DNA of 6,384 nt from Thermoplasmata archaeon (GTDB taxonomy: Archaea; Thermoplasmatota; Thermoplasmata; Thermoplasmatales; Thermoplasmataceae): contig JAJZOK010000095.1 of NCBI GenBank assembly GCA_021811525.1, forward strand, positions 1 through 6,384, written 5' to 3'. A model generated the notes under the pieces. It did not search any database, was not told where the DNA came from, and worked only from the letters and a program-made list of their open reading frames with translations. Positions 1 to 5,293 of this stretch are shown piece by piece. Every line of letters begins with the position of its first letter. The stretch's first letter is position 1. The translations under genes were made by a program, and so were the position numbers.

Positions 1-1
1 A

Positions 2-32
2 GTGGTGTACGGGGAGATTCCGTACACACCAC
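2..32. repeat. Imperfect inverted repeat at the left edge
   Basis: The arms GTGGT-GTACGG (2-12) and CCGTAC-ac-ACCAC (20-32) pair over 11 base pairs with a two-base bulge, around a seven-base loop. It probably lies inside the coding tail that enters from the left. It may be chance, or a regulatory or recombination site. There is no T-run after it, so it does not look like a terminator. Confidence 0.35.
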
Positions 33-113
33 ACGGGCTTGAAGGAGCGGGTAGCCCAGTTTAGGAAAGAGCGTGGAGTCATAAACATTGCCATAAAAGT
101 GCATCTGCAGTAG
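3..113 (+). CDS. C-terminal end of a plus-strand gene (partial, 36 residues, uncertain)
   Basis: This frame is open from the left edge and stops at TAG 111-113. Its last residues (GLKERVAQFRKERG, then INIAIKVHLQ) alternate charged and aliphatic residues as a real helix-then-strand tail would. That is the main reason to prefer it over the other open frames. No function can be assigned from so short a tail. Two alternatives exist. The +2 frame, ending at TAG 62-64, reads YGEIPYTPHGLEG. A minus-strand frame starts at ATG 104-102, runs off the left edge, and would diverge from the zinc-ribbon gene at 177. The three cannot all be genes, and the window cannot decide between them. The gene is followed by 63 bases with promoter-like signals. 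Confidence 0.4.
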   Translation, partial: WCTGRFRTHHTGLKERVAQFRKERGVINIAIKVHLQ

Positions 114-135
114 CTTTTCCCTAACCTCAATTTGC

Positions 136-151
136 AGGTGATATATCACTT
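136..151. promoter_or_regulatory. TATA-like promoter element inside a palindrome (putative operator)
   Basis: GTGATATATCAC at 138-149 is a perfect 12-base palindrome. It extends to 16 bases (136-151) with one mismatched pair. Its core ATATAT resembles an archaeal TATA box. The centre, about 144, lies 33 bases before the ATG at 177. Archaeal transcription usually starts about 25-30 bases after the TATA centre, which would give a nearly leaderless mRNA. This fits the absence of any SD sequence before that ATG. A symmetrical site over a TATA box is a typical place for a dimeric repressor, so repression of the zinc-ribbon gene, possibly by itself, is a reasonable inference. Confidence 0.5.
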
Positions 152-165
152 GTCAAAACCATAAC

Positions 166-176
166 ATGTAATACAT
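166..176. repeat. Short inverted repeat next to the start codon at 177
   Basis: ATGTA-A-TACAT forms a perfect 5-bp inverted repeat with a one-base centre. It ends immediately before the ATG of the zinc-ribbon gene and lies where transcription is expected to start. It may be a second half of an operator with the palindrome at 136-151, but it is short and AT-rich and could be chance. Confidence 0.25.
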
Positions 177-464
177 ATGAATAAGGGCAAGTTCAGCGAA
201 AGGAACAGAAGATACGTTTTGAGGCGTTCCCAGCGACATCGCCCTATCTGCACCTGCGGAACTTACCTCAAGAATGCCTATGTCCAGGACAGGACAAAGG
301 GGAAATTCCATTGGATTAAGGTTGGCTACTACTGTCCGGCCTGTCTGGATTTCTACAAGGAGATTCCGGAGCAAACAGTGGTGAATCTTCTGACTCCTGA
401 AGCCCCGGATGACATTGGAAAGCTGAAGCATAATCTCGAAAAGTTGTTCAGCAAATGGGACTAA
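177..464 (+). CDS. Small basic zinc-ribbon protein, 95 aa
   Basis: The only complete plus-strand gene. The N-terminus (residues 1-22) is rich in Arg and Lys. It is followed by a four-cysteine metal site: C25-x-C27 with a glycine after it, and C53-PA-C56 preceded by the aromatic GYY. The spacing (CxC, 25 residues, CxxC) fits a zinc ribbon with a beta-hairpin between the knuckles. The C-terminus (about 76-94) is probably a short amphipathic helix. Such proteins in archaeal mobile elements are often DNA- or RNA-binding regulators, and the basic N-terminus agrees, but no specific family was recognised. The ATG at 177 has no SD sequence. A TATA-like palindrome 33 bases upstream suggests a (near-)leaderless mRNA, unlike the SD-led genes of the opposite operon. 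It is convergent with that operon. An antisense open frame over the same bases is a shadow. Confidence 0.8.
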   Translation: MNKGKFSERNRRYVLRRSQRHRPICTCGTYLKNAYVQDRTKGKFHWIKVGYYCPACLDFYKEIPEQTVVNLLTPEAPDDIGKLKHNLEKLFSKWD

Positions 465-508
465 CCAGAACAATTTGTGTTAGTGCCACATTTTCAGGAA
501 TAAATCGG

Positions 509-546
509 TGTCCTTGAGGACAGGTCAAACATTTTTCCTTTCATTC
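509..546 (+). terminator. Probable terminator of the zinc-ribbon gene
   Basis: TGTCC (509-513) and GGACA (518-522) form a 5-bp hairpin around a TTGA loop. A pyrimidine-rich stretch with T-runs follows (TTTTT at 532-536, then CCTTTC). It lies 45 bases after the stop codon at 462-464, in the right orientation. Archaeal termination depends mostly on the U-rich tract, so the hairpin may be secondary. Confidence 0.4.
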
Positions 547-568
547 CCCTCTAAAACAAGAACCACGA

Positions 569-595
569 CTGAAAATTTTTTCAGGACATTTGTCC
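569..595. repeat. Two adjoining palindromes in the convergent intergenic region
   Basis: CTGAAAA (569-575) and TTTTCAG (578-584) are perfect 7-base arms around TT. They run straight into GGACA-TT-TGTCC (584-595), another perfect inverted repeat. The words TGTCC and GGACA also form the hairpin at 509-522, in the opposite order. A run of six T at 576-581 could add to termination on the plus strand, and the matching arms allow use on both strands. Protein-binding sites are an alternative. Confidence 0.4.
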
Positions 596-606
596 CCGGT
601 CCCCGG
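593..606. repeat. Tandem direct repeat TCCCCGG x2
   Basis: Two adjacent exact copies of TCCCCGG occur at 593-599 and 600-606, and the next base continues the pattern (T). They sit between the palindromes at 569-595 and the GC-rich hairpin at 612-639. Two short copies are too few to call iterons; slippage or chance is possible. Confidence 0.35.
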
Positions 607-611
607 TGTTT

Positions 612-655
612 GCATGCGATCAGGCGTAACGCCGCGTGCGTATAATAATTATATA
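612..655. repeat. GC-rich two-tier hairpin next to an AT-rich stretch
   Basis: GCATGC (612-617) pairs with GCGTGC (634-639), with one G-T pair. Inside it GGCG (623-626) pairs with CGCC (630-633) around a TAA loop, leaving GATCA as a bulge on one side. Positions 641-655 are then entirely A/T. A stable hairpin beside an easily melted stretch is seen at origins, at small RNA genes and at terminators. The sequence does not show which applies here, and no coding frame covers it convincingly. Confidence 0.4.
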
Positions 656-681
656 GACAATAGCAAGGAACCCTGTCAAAT

Positions 682-711
682 CGTAAATAAATCAGGGGTT
701 ATTTTTCCCCT
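682..711 (-). terminator. Probable terminator of the minus-strand operon
   Basis: Reading the minus strand, AGGGG (711-707) pairs with CCCCT (698-694) around an eight-base A/T loop. A T-rich tail, GATTTATTTACGATTT, follows. It lies 28 bases after the stop codon of the ATPase gene (742-740), the last gene of the operon. The stem is only 5 bp, so the T-rich tail may be the main signal. Confidence 0.4.
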
Positions 712-739
712 TGATTGCGGTACTGACACATTTCAGAGC

Positions 740-1792
740 CTATAATTCATCATAGTCATACTGTATGGGAGGATGGTAGACTCCGACATATTTCTTCATT
801 GCTTCTGGTATCTCTATCCTCTCTCCGCATCTTGGACACCTTGCCTTATGCCAGGAGGGCTTCTTGTAATCCCAGACATACTGGCAGGTTGGGCAGTAGA
901 GCTTCACTCCGAATTCCTTCTGAAGCACAACTTCAGCATCTGACCTTTTCTGGGATTGAGGCATTGGAGGCTGCTGGACGGGAGCTTCATCGTCCTCTCC
1001 CAAAATCTGGCCGCCGTTGGTCAGGCTCTTTTCCATCCTGTCAAGTTCCTCGACCGCCCTTGTTTCGCTCACATAAACGTCCCTGAGCCATACTTCCTTC
1101 CTTTCCTCATAGACCCTTGTGATGTGCCTGAAGGGGTGCTTAAAGAAGATGATGTTTTCCTCAATTATGATCTTCCTGTAGTTCTGGTGCCTGACAATCC
1201 TGAAACGCCTGTACCAGTTTCCATCCATGTTCCTGAATGCAGGAGGAATGACCCTGAAGACTTTCATCACGCCTTTGCGCTCCATCTCCTGGTCAGAATC
1301 CACCTTGGGGGTTGGTGATTCGAAGAGAACCGACATGAGTTTTCTTGTCTGACTGTCCAGGTATTCCATCTTGGGAGTCGTTATGATAACGATGATCCCA
1401 AAGATCCTAAATGACTGGGCCACCTTTGCAAGCAGCTTCACTCTCTTTTCATGCCAGTCCCTTGAGTTTGCATCCACCCCTGCATCATCGAAAATAATGA
1501 CGGATCCTCTGGGCAGCCTCGAGGTGATTTTCTTTGCAAATTCCCTGACAGTGAAGACAATGTTGTCAGCAGTGAAATTCGGGTCGATTGCCTGGGCGAG
1601 GGTGATTGCAGAATAGGATTTCCCCGAACCCATTGCCCCCACAAATGCAATAATCAGCGGCCATCCGTTCTTGATTCTTGTTGCAACCCAATGCAGGAAC
1701 CATATGACGTGAGTTTTCGCCGGAACCTCCACGTCCGGGGCTGACGCATCGGGATTGTAACCGCGATTAAAGCCGTTATCTGCTTCTATCAT
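740..1792 (-). CDS. P-loop ATPase with C-terminal zinc ribbon, 350 aa (putative DNA-translocation or packaging ATPase)
   Basis: Walker A is GAMGSGKS (residues 52-59), with the lysine at 58. Walker B is VIIFDDAG (98-105), four hydrophobic residues followed by Asp-Asp. A hydrophobic strand, IIVIITTP (133-140), sits where such ATPases have a sensor strand. The middle (about 200-250) is rich in basic and aromatic residues. The C-terminus carries a zinc ribbon: C300-PT-C303 and C319-PR-C322. The layout resembles the FtsK/HerA, A32-type packaging and Zot-like groups of viral, plasmid and conjugation ATPases. Walker B with DD rather than DE is compatible with packaging-type members. Exact family placement is inference. 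No transmembrane segment is obvious. The start ATG overlaps the stop of the preceding gene (ATGA), with GAGG seven bases upstream as SD. It is the last gene of the operon, after membrane and basic proteins, which suggests a role in DNA movement into particles or across a membrane. Confidence 0.8.
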   Translation of the reverse strand: MIEADNGFNRGYNPDASAPDVEVPAKTHVIWFLHWVATRIKNGWPLIIAFVGAMGSGKSYSAITLAQAIDPNFTADNIVFTVREFAKKITSRLPRGSVIIFDDAGVDANSRDWHEKRVKLLAKVAQSFRIFGIIVIITTPKMEYLDSQTRKLMSVLFESPTPKVDSDQEMERKGVMKVFRVIPPAFRNMDGNWYRRFRIVRHQNYRKIIIEENIIFFKHPFRHITRVYEERKEVWLRDVYVSETRAVEELDRMEKSLTNGGQILGEDDEAPVQQPPMPQSQKRSDAEVVLQKEFGVKLYCPTCQYVWDYKKPSWHKARCPRCGERIEIPEAMKKYVGVYHPPIQYDYDEL

Positions 1793-2457
1793 ATGGAATC
1801 CTCTGGCCCAATTGTTTCATTCTGCCTTACGACCTTAGGTGGAGCCACCAGACCTTTCCTGTTAAGGAGCCCTGAAATTGCTGCAAGCCATTTCTGGCAG
1901 AAGTTGTATCTCGCTTCAAGATACTGTTCCTCGTCCCTCATTGCCATAATCTTCCTATCATCGGATACGAGCTCCGCGGTCATCTTGAAGTAAGGCGTGT
2001 CATACAGCTCTCCCAGCATATCATGGATGGTCTGAATGCTGCGGAGAAGATAGTTTACGTGAACCCTCGAGACTCTGCCATTGGAGGCTATGCCTGCAAC
2101 CTTGTAGAATCTCCGGAGCGCCTTAGTCTCAATGTCCCACTTCTTCCTGTAAAGCATGGAGGAGATAGAACCAAACCACCTGTGGCTGAAATCATACCGG
2201 TTGGCCAGGTAATCCTCGTCACTGGCAAGTTCCATGAGTTGGAGGTCGTATTCCTCGAGTTCCTTGCACTCATTCTGATAGATCTCATCGAATTCATCAT
2301 TCAGGAGGCCGTGCACTGTTGCAAGGGACTTCAGGATGCTGTTAACGTGGGCCATGCTGGTGTGGCCCTCAGACAGAAGCCCTGCTGCAAGGTCGTAACG
2401 CTGCAGGACGATCCATTTGCCGCCACTGCCCTGGTCCTGGGTCATGTTTTCCGTCAA
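1789..2457 (-). CDS. Helical protein made of two ~96-residue repeats, 222 aa
   Basis: Not recognised as a known family. Residues 18-107 and 114-203 align without any gap at an offset of 96. By hand count 33 of 90 positions are identical. The shared landmarks are AG..S.G, HVN..L.S, H..L, and YL..RY.F...W...IS..L.RK. Both copies are predicted mostly helical, with many acidic and aromatic residues, so a two-domain helical bundle is likely. The flanks are short, and the C-terminus (204-222) is polar. The TTG start at 2457 is chosen because AAGGAAGTG lies just upstream; the ATG four codons later has no SD. It starts 4 bases after the 313-aa gene and overlaps the ATPase gene by 4 bases. This makes an ATPase partner or structural adaptor plausible, though unproven. 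Confidence 0.8.
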   Translation of the reverse strand: MTENMTQDQGSGGKWIVLQRYDLAAGLLSEGHTSMAHVNSILKSLATVHGLLNDEFDEIYQNECKELEEYDLQLMELASDEDYLANRYDFSHRWFGSISSMLYRKKWDIETKALRRFYKVAGIASNGRVSRVHVNYLLRSIQTIHDMLGELYDTPYFKMTAELVSDDRKIMAMRDEEQYLEARYNFCQKWLAAISGLLNRKGLVAPPKVVRQNETIGPEDSI

Positions 2458-2461
2458 TTGT

Positions 2462-3403
2462 TCACTTCCTTCTCATGCCGAATCGCTTGATCTTTCCTTT
2501 CCAGCGTGCATTTTTTTCAAGAGGCCTTATCCTGGCTTTCCTGTTTTTCAGGGACTTTCCTAACCTCTTGATTCTCCCCTTCTCTTCCTTGGGCTTGCCA
2601 TCCGCATGGTCGTTGGATGCGGTATGCTCCCTTGTTGTTCCAGGCTCCCCAAGGCTCTTTATCCTCTTCTCCCACAGCAGCCTATTTTTGATCATTTCCA
2701 TGACTTCAGGGCTTACGGGAGGGTGGTGATCGAATCCATAGCCAACAGGAATGAGTCCTTCAGCTGGCCCGTATTGCAGCAATTCATTTGTCTGCAGGTT
2801 GATTACTGCCCATCTGCCATTTGCCAGATAAACTGCAGTGATCAGGGGCTCATAGCGGAGAACTTTGTAGTTCCATAGCGGCAAAGTTTCCCTACCAAGC
2901 CTCGTGAGGATCTGCATGTCATAGGCAGGCATTGAGCCAAAAGAGTTTGGAGATGGCACAAGCCTCGAATAAGACAGTTTTCCCTTTCTGTAGGTGTTAA
3001 GTGTCCAGGGGATGGGTTTCTTGCCCCTGCTTGGTGAGTATCGAAGCCTGTGGGTGCCTTCATTCAGCACATCCTCAATAAATGACCTTGTGGTTTTGTT
3101 ACGATGTGTCGGGATTACCTTTACCTCAACTCGTTCAAGCGGAGGTTCCCTAACCATTGAGATCGACCTTGCAACGGATATCCTTGGTTCCCTTTCATCC
3201 CTGTCCGCCTGTTCCCTGAAGTTCTGCCTTATTTCCTGAAAATATGGCATTGTCTTTAGTTCAGGGTTCTCATATTCCAATTCCCTCAGTTGATTCTCGA
3301 TGGGCCAGAATTCAGGGCGTTCAATGTTGTAAGACTTGTGGATGTGCCTGTTGCCCCCAATAGGGGTTGAGGGGCGTTTAGGCGTATTCTTCGGGTCCCT
3401 CAA
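2462..3403 (-). CDS. Unknown protein with a highly basic C-terminal tail, 313 aa
   Basis: No family recognised. The N-terminal third (1-130) is polar, charged and proline-containing, probably extended. The middle (about 145-255) is more compact, with aromatic and aliphatic strands such as ITAVYLANGRWAVINL, and may be a beta-rich domain. The C-terminal 38 residues (276-313) contain 18 Lys or Arg, a tail suited to binding nucleic acid or membrane phosphate. No transmembrane segment or cysteine motif is seen. The TTG start at 3403 has a strong SD (GAGGAGG) six bases upstream. The next in-frame Met is at codon 52. It overlaps the 3' end of the 296-aa gene by 26 bases and is followed 4 bases later by the 222-aa gene. 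A role in nucleoprotein organisation or DNA handling with the ATPase is inference only. Confidence 0.75.
   Translation of the reverse strand: MRDPKNTPKRPSTPIGGNRHIHKSYNIERPEFWPIENQLRELEYENPELKTMPYFQEIRQNFREQADRDEREPRISVARSISMVREPPLERVEVKVIPTHRNKTTRSFIEDVLNEGTHRLRYSPSRGKKPIPWTLNTYRKGKLSYSRLVPSPNSFGSMPAYDMQILTRLGRETLPLWNYKVLRYEPLITAVYLANGRWAVINLQTNELLQYGPAEGLIPVGYGFDHHPPVSPEVMEMIKNRLLWEKRIKSLGEPGTTREHTASNDHADGKPKEEKGRIKRLGKSLKNRKARIRPLEKNARWKGKIKRFGMRRK
2463..2471 (-). promoter_or_regulatory. SD site supporting the TTG start of the 222-aa gene
   Basis: The minus-strand sequence AAGGAAGTG lies five bases before TTG 2457-2455 and resembles the AGGAGTGAAA site used by two other genes here. The alternative ATG at 2445-2443 has only ACGGAAAAC before it. 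The site overlaps the stop codon of the upstream 313-aa gene. Confidence 0.5.
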
Positions 3404-4268
3404 CTTCTTCCTCCTCTTCCTTGTATGAGGCAGACTGCCCCTTCAGCAGATTGTCATTGTCCTTCAGGAGCCTGCTGATGTTTGCCATCATAGCCTGCTT
3501 CTCATCTTCCAGTGCTTCATATTCCAGGGACTTGGCTTTGTCTATGGTCTTGAACCTCTCCTTGGTCATTTCCCTGGCTGCAGCAATAGAAAGGAACTTG
3601 CCGAGTTCTGTCTGCTTGTCGGATATGATTACAAGCCTCTCCAGATACTCCTTCATTATGCTGTACATTTCCTTTTTCAGCATGAATTCGAGTTCGGGAA
3701 ACTGCATCCACGTGAACTTGATTCTTGACGGGTATCCAAATTCATCGTACGCAACGTCTTCAGCCATGTAGACTCCCGGGCCATACCTCAGATCGTGAAT
3801 TGAAGGTGCAACTCCCTCAGTCTCTATGTGCAGGAACATGCTGACAGGAATGTGCAGGTAGCCGTAAACCACAGGTGATCCCCTGCCGGTCTTTGAAGGC
3901 TTCATCTTGACGAGAAGTATGTGTATATACGAGGGTGTGTATAGCCTCGTGAGCCAAAAATAAAGGGCCAGGATCATTACAGCCATCGTTCCAAGTGTGT
4001 AAAGCAGCCCCGCGATGAAGATCTCTGCAATGAGTATCAGGACACCTATGAACACGAATCCAACATTGTTCCTGAGTATGTACTTGAGGGAGGCCATTTC
4101 ACGGATGGCGCTGGAATTTATGTTACCTCTTGTGTCCTCTTCCTCTGTCTGCTGGGTGAGTTCTTCCCTGGCGGCCTTTGTTCTCTCCTCTATTGCAAGA
4201 TTCACCCTGACCTTGCTCTCAACTTCCTTTTCCTCTTTCCTTGATAATTTATTTCCACGCCCGAACAA
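3378..4268 (-). CDS. Membrane protein with a transmembrane hairpin, coiled coils and an acidic tail, 296 aa
   Basis: Residues 1-58 are hydrophilic and highly charged, probably a coiled coil. Two hydrophobic segments follow (about 69-89 and 91-107), separated by only a few residues, which suggests a membrane hairpin with both ends on the same side, most likely the cytoplasm. Residues 110-190 form a mixed domain (it contains RYGPGVYMAEDV). Residues 192-275 are largely helical with coiled-coil character, and the last residues are very acidic (five Glu in a row at 284-288). No known family was recognised. The start is TTG at 4268, with CAGGAG upstream (9 bases from GGAG to TTG); the first internal ATG is at codon 58 and would remove the N-terminal coiled coil. 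It begins 5 bases after the glycoprotein-like gene and overlaps the next gene by 26 bases. A scaffold linking the membrane to the assembly or translocation machinery is a reasonable guess. Confidence 0.75.
   Translation of the reverse strand: MFGRGNKLSRKEEKEVESKVRVNLAIEERTKAAREELTQQTEEEDTRGNINSSAIREMASLKYILRNNVGFVFIGVLILIAEIFIAGLLYTLGTMAVMILALYFWLTRLYTPSYIHILLVKMKPSKTGRGSPVVYGYLHIPVSMFLHIETEGVAPSIHDLRYGPGVYMAEDVAYDEFGYPSRIKFTWMQFPELEFMLKKEMYSIMKEYLERLVIISDKQTELGKFLSIAAAREMTKERFKTIDKAKSLEYEALEDEKQAMMANISRLLKDNDNLLKGQSASYKEEEEEVEGPEEYA
3404..3416 (-). promoter_or_regulatory. SD site formed by glutamate codons of the upstream gene
   Basis: The minus strand reads GAGGAGG six bases before TTG 3403-3401. 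The same bases encode the acidic run near the end of the 296-aa protein, so they serve both as Glu codons and as the ribosome binding site of the 313-aa gene. This strong site is what decides the TTG start. Confidence 0.65.
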
Positions 4269-4273
4269 GATTG

Positions 4274-5128
4274 TCAGCTCCTGATCCTGGTGTCGATGTA
4301 CGACTTCCCAACCGTTCCCACCGCAAGGAGAGACACTGCGAGAGACATTATCGCCGCAATGTACAGCCTGACCTGAAGTATGTCCTGCTCCAGCTGCGTG
4401 TAGATCAGCTTCTGCTGTGGACTGGTCTTTTTCTGCTGCAAGGGAACCTTGGCAATGGGCATATTGTCGAAATTGTAGAGCTTACCTCCGAGGTACACAG
4501 TCACGGAAACAGAGGTTGTGTTCTCGAATAAGGGGACGTAGTAGGTCGGGGTGCTTATGTTTCCGCTCTGGTAGAATTGGCTGTCCACATAGATCTTGTA
4601 TGAAGTGGGAGTGGATGAGATCATCTGGATCTTCATGTGGGCATAGGTTACAATGCCTGTCTGATTGCTGTACACGATGAGCTGCTGATTTACTCCCGGA
4701 TAAGTCGATTCAACGTATACGGTCTGGTAGGGCTGTGTTGCAATTCCGTAAATGATGTGAACGTCCTTGAAGTTGTATGCAGTCTGTCCCAGGAATACCG
4801 TTACGTTGTGCTCTCCAGGTGCAAAATTATAATGGAACGTTCCTGTCCCGAGGTTTACCCCTTCCTGCACTAGAAGGCCGTCAATGTAAATCTTGTAAGT
4901 AGTGTTCCCATAAATCCAGAAAGTCCATTCCGGAAATACTATGGAACCATTGGTCCCCGGCAGGAGGGTGAGGGATACGTTATCCTGTGCCGGAGTGCTG
5001 GTTGTAACAAATACCCCTGAATTCTGCGAAGTGGAGGCGTTGATTCCTGAAGCGGTTGCGACAGGAAAATAGACAATACTGATGAAAGCAGCTGCTAAGA
5101 GCAGTGCCGTAAAGGCTGTCTTGTTCAT
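4274..5128 (-). CDS. Secreted, membrane-anchored, sequon-rich protein with two beta-type repeats, 284 aa
   Basis: Residues 1-26 form a signal peptide: a Lys near the start, a hydrophobic core, and a probable cleavage after ATA at 24-26. The ectodomain (27 to about 250) is rich in Thr, Ser, Tyr, Asn and Val. It has eight N-x-S/T sites (N30, 50, 60, 75, 108, 155, 190, 203). Two repeats of about 50 residues are visible: 77-125 and 176-225, sharing YKIY[IV]D, VTV[FY]LG and YNF. They are probably beta-sandwich domains, somewhat like PEGA or Ig-type surface domains. A transmembrane helix (about 255-273) and a short basic tail (RIRS) end the protein, giving a type I topology with the repeats outside the cell or particle. 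GGAG lies 5 bases before the ATG. It sits 12 bases after the small membrane-protein gene and 5 before the 296-aa gene. A viral surface glycoprotein, or an element-encoded adhesin or pore component, would fit. Confidence 0.8.
   Translation of the reverse strand: MNKTAFTALLLAAAFISIVYFPVATASGINASTSQNSGVFVTTSTPAQDNVSLTLLPGTNGSIVFPEWTFWIYGNTTYKIYIDGLLVQEGVNLGTGTFHYNFAPGEHNVTVFLGQTAYNFKDVHIIYGIATQPYQTVYVESTYPGVNQQLIVYSNQTGIVTYAHMKIQMISSTPTSYKIYVDSQFYQSGNISTPTYYVPLFENTTSVSVTVYLGGKLYNFDNMPIAKVPLQQKKTSPQQKLIYTQLEQDILQVRLYIAAIMSLAVSLLAVGTVGKSYIDTRIRS
4278..4283 (-). promoter_or_regulatory. SD site for the TTG start of the 296-aa gene
   Basis: CAGGAG on the minus strand lies within the last codons of the 284-aa gene. 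Nine bases separate GGAG from TTG 4268-4266, slightly long but usable. The stop TGA of the upstream gene (4276-4274) falls in the spacer, which suggests translational coupling. Confidence 0.5.
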
Positions 5129-5140
5129 TCCCGCTCCAAC

Positions 5141-5293
5141 CTACAGCCCAAACGGCAAATTTGGATGATAACCCTGCCAAAAAGTGTGCCAGTCTGCAGC
5201 GAGTTGTGCTGCGCTAACCCCCATTGCTCCCAATCCCACCATAAGCAGGAACAGTATTATCGCAACAATGGCAATGTCTTTGAGCAGCCCCAT
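5141..5293 (-). CDS. Small one-pass membrane protein, 50 aa
   Basis: Short gene, easily missed. It begins MGLLKDIAIVAIILFLL, and one hydrophobic helix spans about residues 6-26. A short polar, aromatic C-terminus follows, containing ADWHTFWQGYHP and ending PFGL. The charge pattern (Lys before the helix) suggests N-terminus inside and C-terminus outside, but this is weak. The start is well supported: GGGAGG lies 8 bases upstream, and the ATG overlaps the TGA of the 120-aa gene by one base. The 284-aa gene follows 12 bases after its stop. It could be a small virion membrane protein, a holin-like protein or a subunit of a membrane complex; the sequence alone does not decide. Confidence 0.75.
   Translation of the reverse strand: MGLLKDIAIVAIILFLLMVGLGAMGVSAAQLAADWHTFWQGYHPNLPFGL

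Noticed and set aside
2..32. Terminator at the left edge
   Set aside because: No T-rich run follows the hairpin and it probably lies inside coding sequence.
153..473. Minus-strand open frame of 106 codons opposite the zinc-ribbon gene
   Set aside because: It is antisense to a gene with a clear four-cysteine motif and a promoter-like signal, has no SD site, and its product has no sensible domain pattern.
593..606. Iterons or a CRISPR-like repeat
   Set aside because: Only two adjacent 7-base copies, with no spacers and no further copies nearby.
956..1318. Plus-strand open frame of 120 codons
   Set aside because: Lies opposite the ATPase coding region, which has clear Walker and zinc-ribbon motifs; no SD or promoter of its own.
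740..1792. Large terminase, or conjugative coupling protein, as the identity of the ATPase
   Set aside because: The protein is short, no nuclease domain is visible after the ATPase core, and there are no N-terminal membrane helices; a generic packaging/translocation call is safer.
2443..2445. ATG as start of the 222-aa gene
   Set aside because: No SD before it; the TTG four codons upstream has AAGGAAGTG and a tighter gap to the preceding gene.
2023..2490. Plus-strand open frame of 155 codons
   Set aside because: It is antisense to the 222-aa gene, whose internal duplication proves the minus-strand reading; hydrophobic runs arise from its complement.
4241..4680. Plus-strand open frames opposite the sequon-rich membrane protein
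   Set aside because: They contradict the signal peptide, repeats and TM helix of the minus-strand protein; composition is odd (Arg, Cys and Ser rich), as in shadows.
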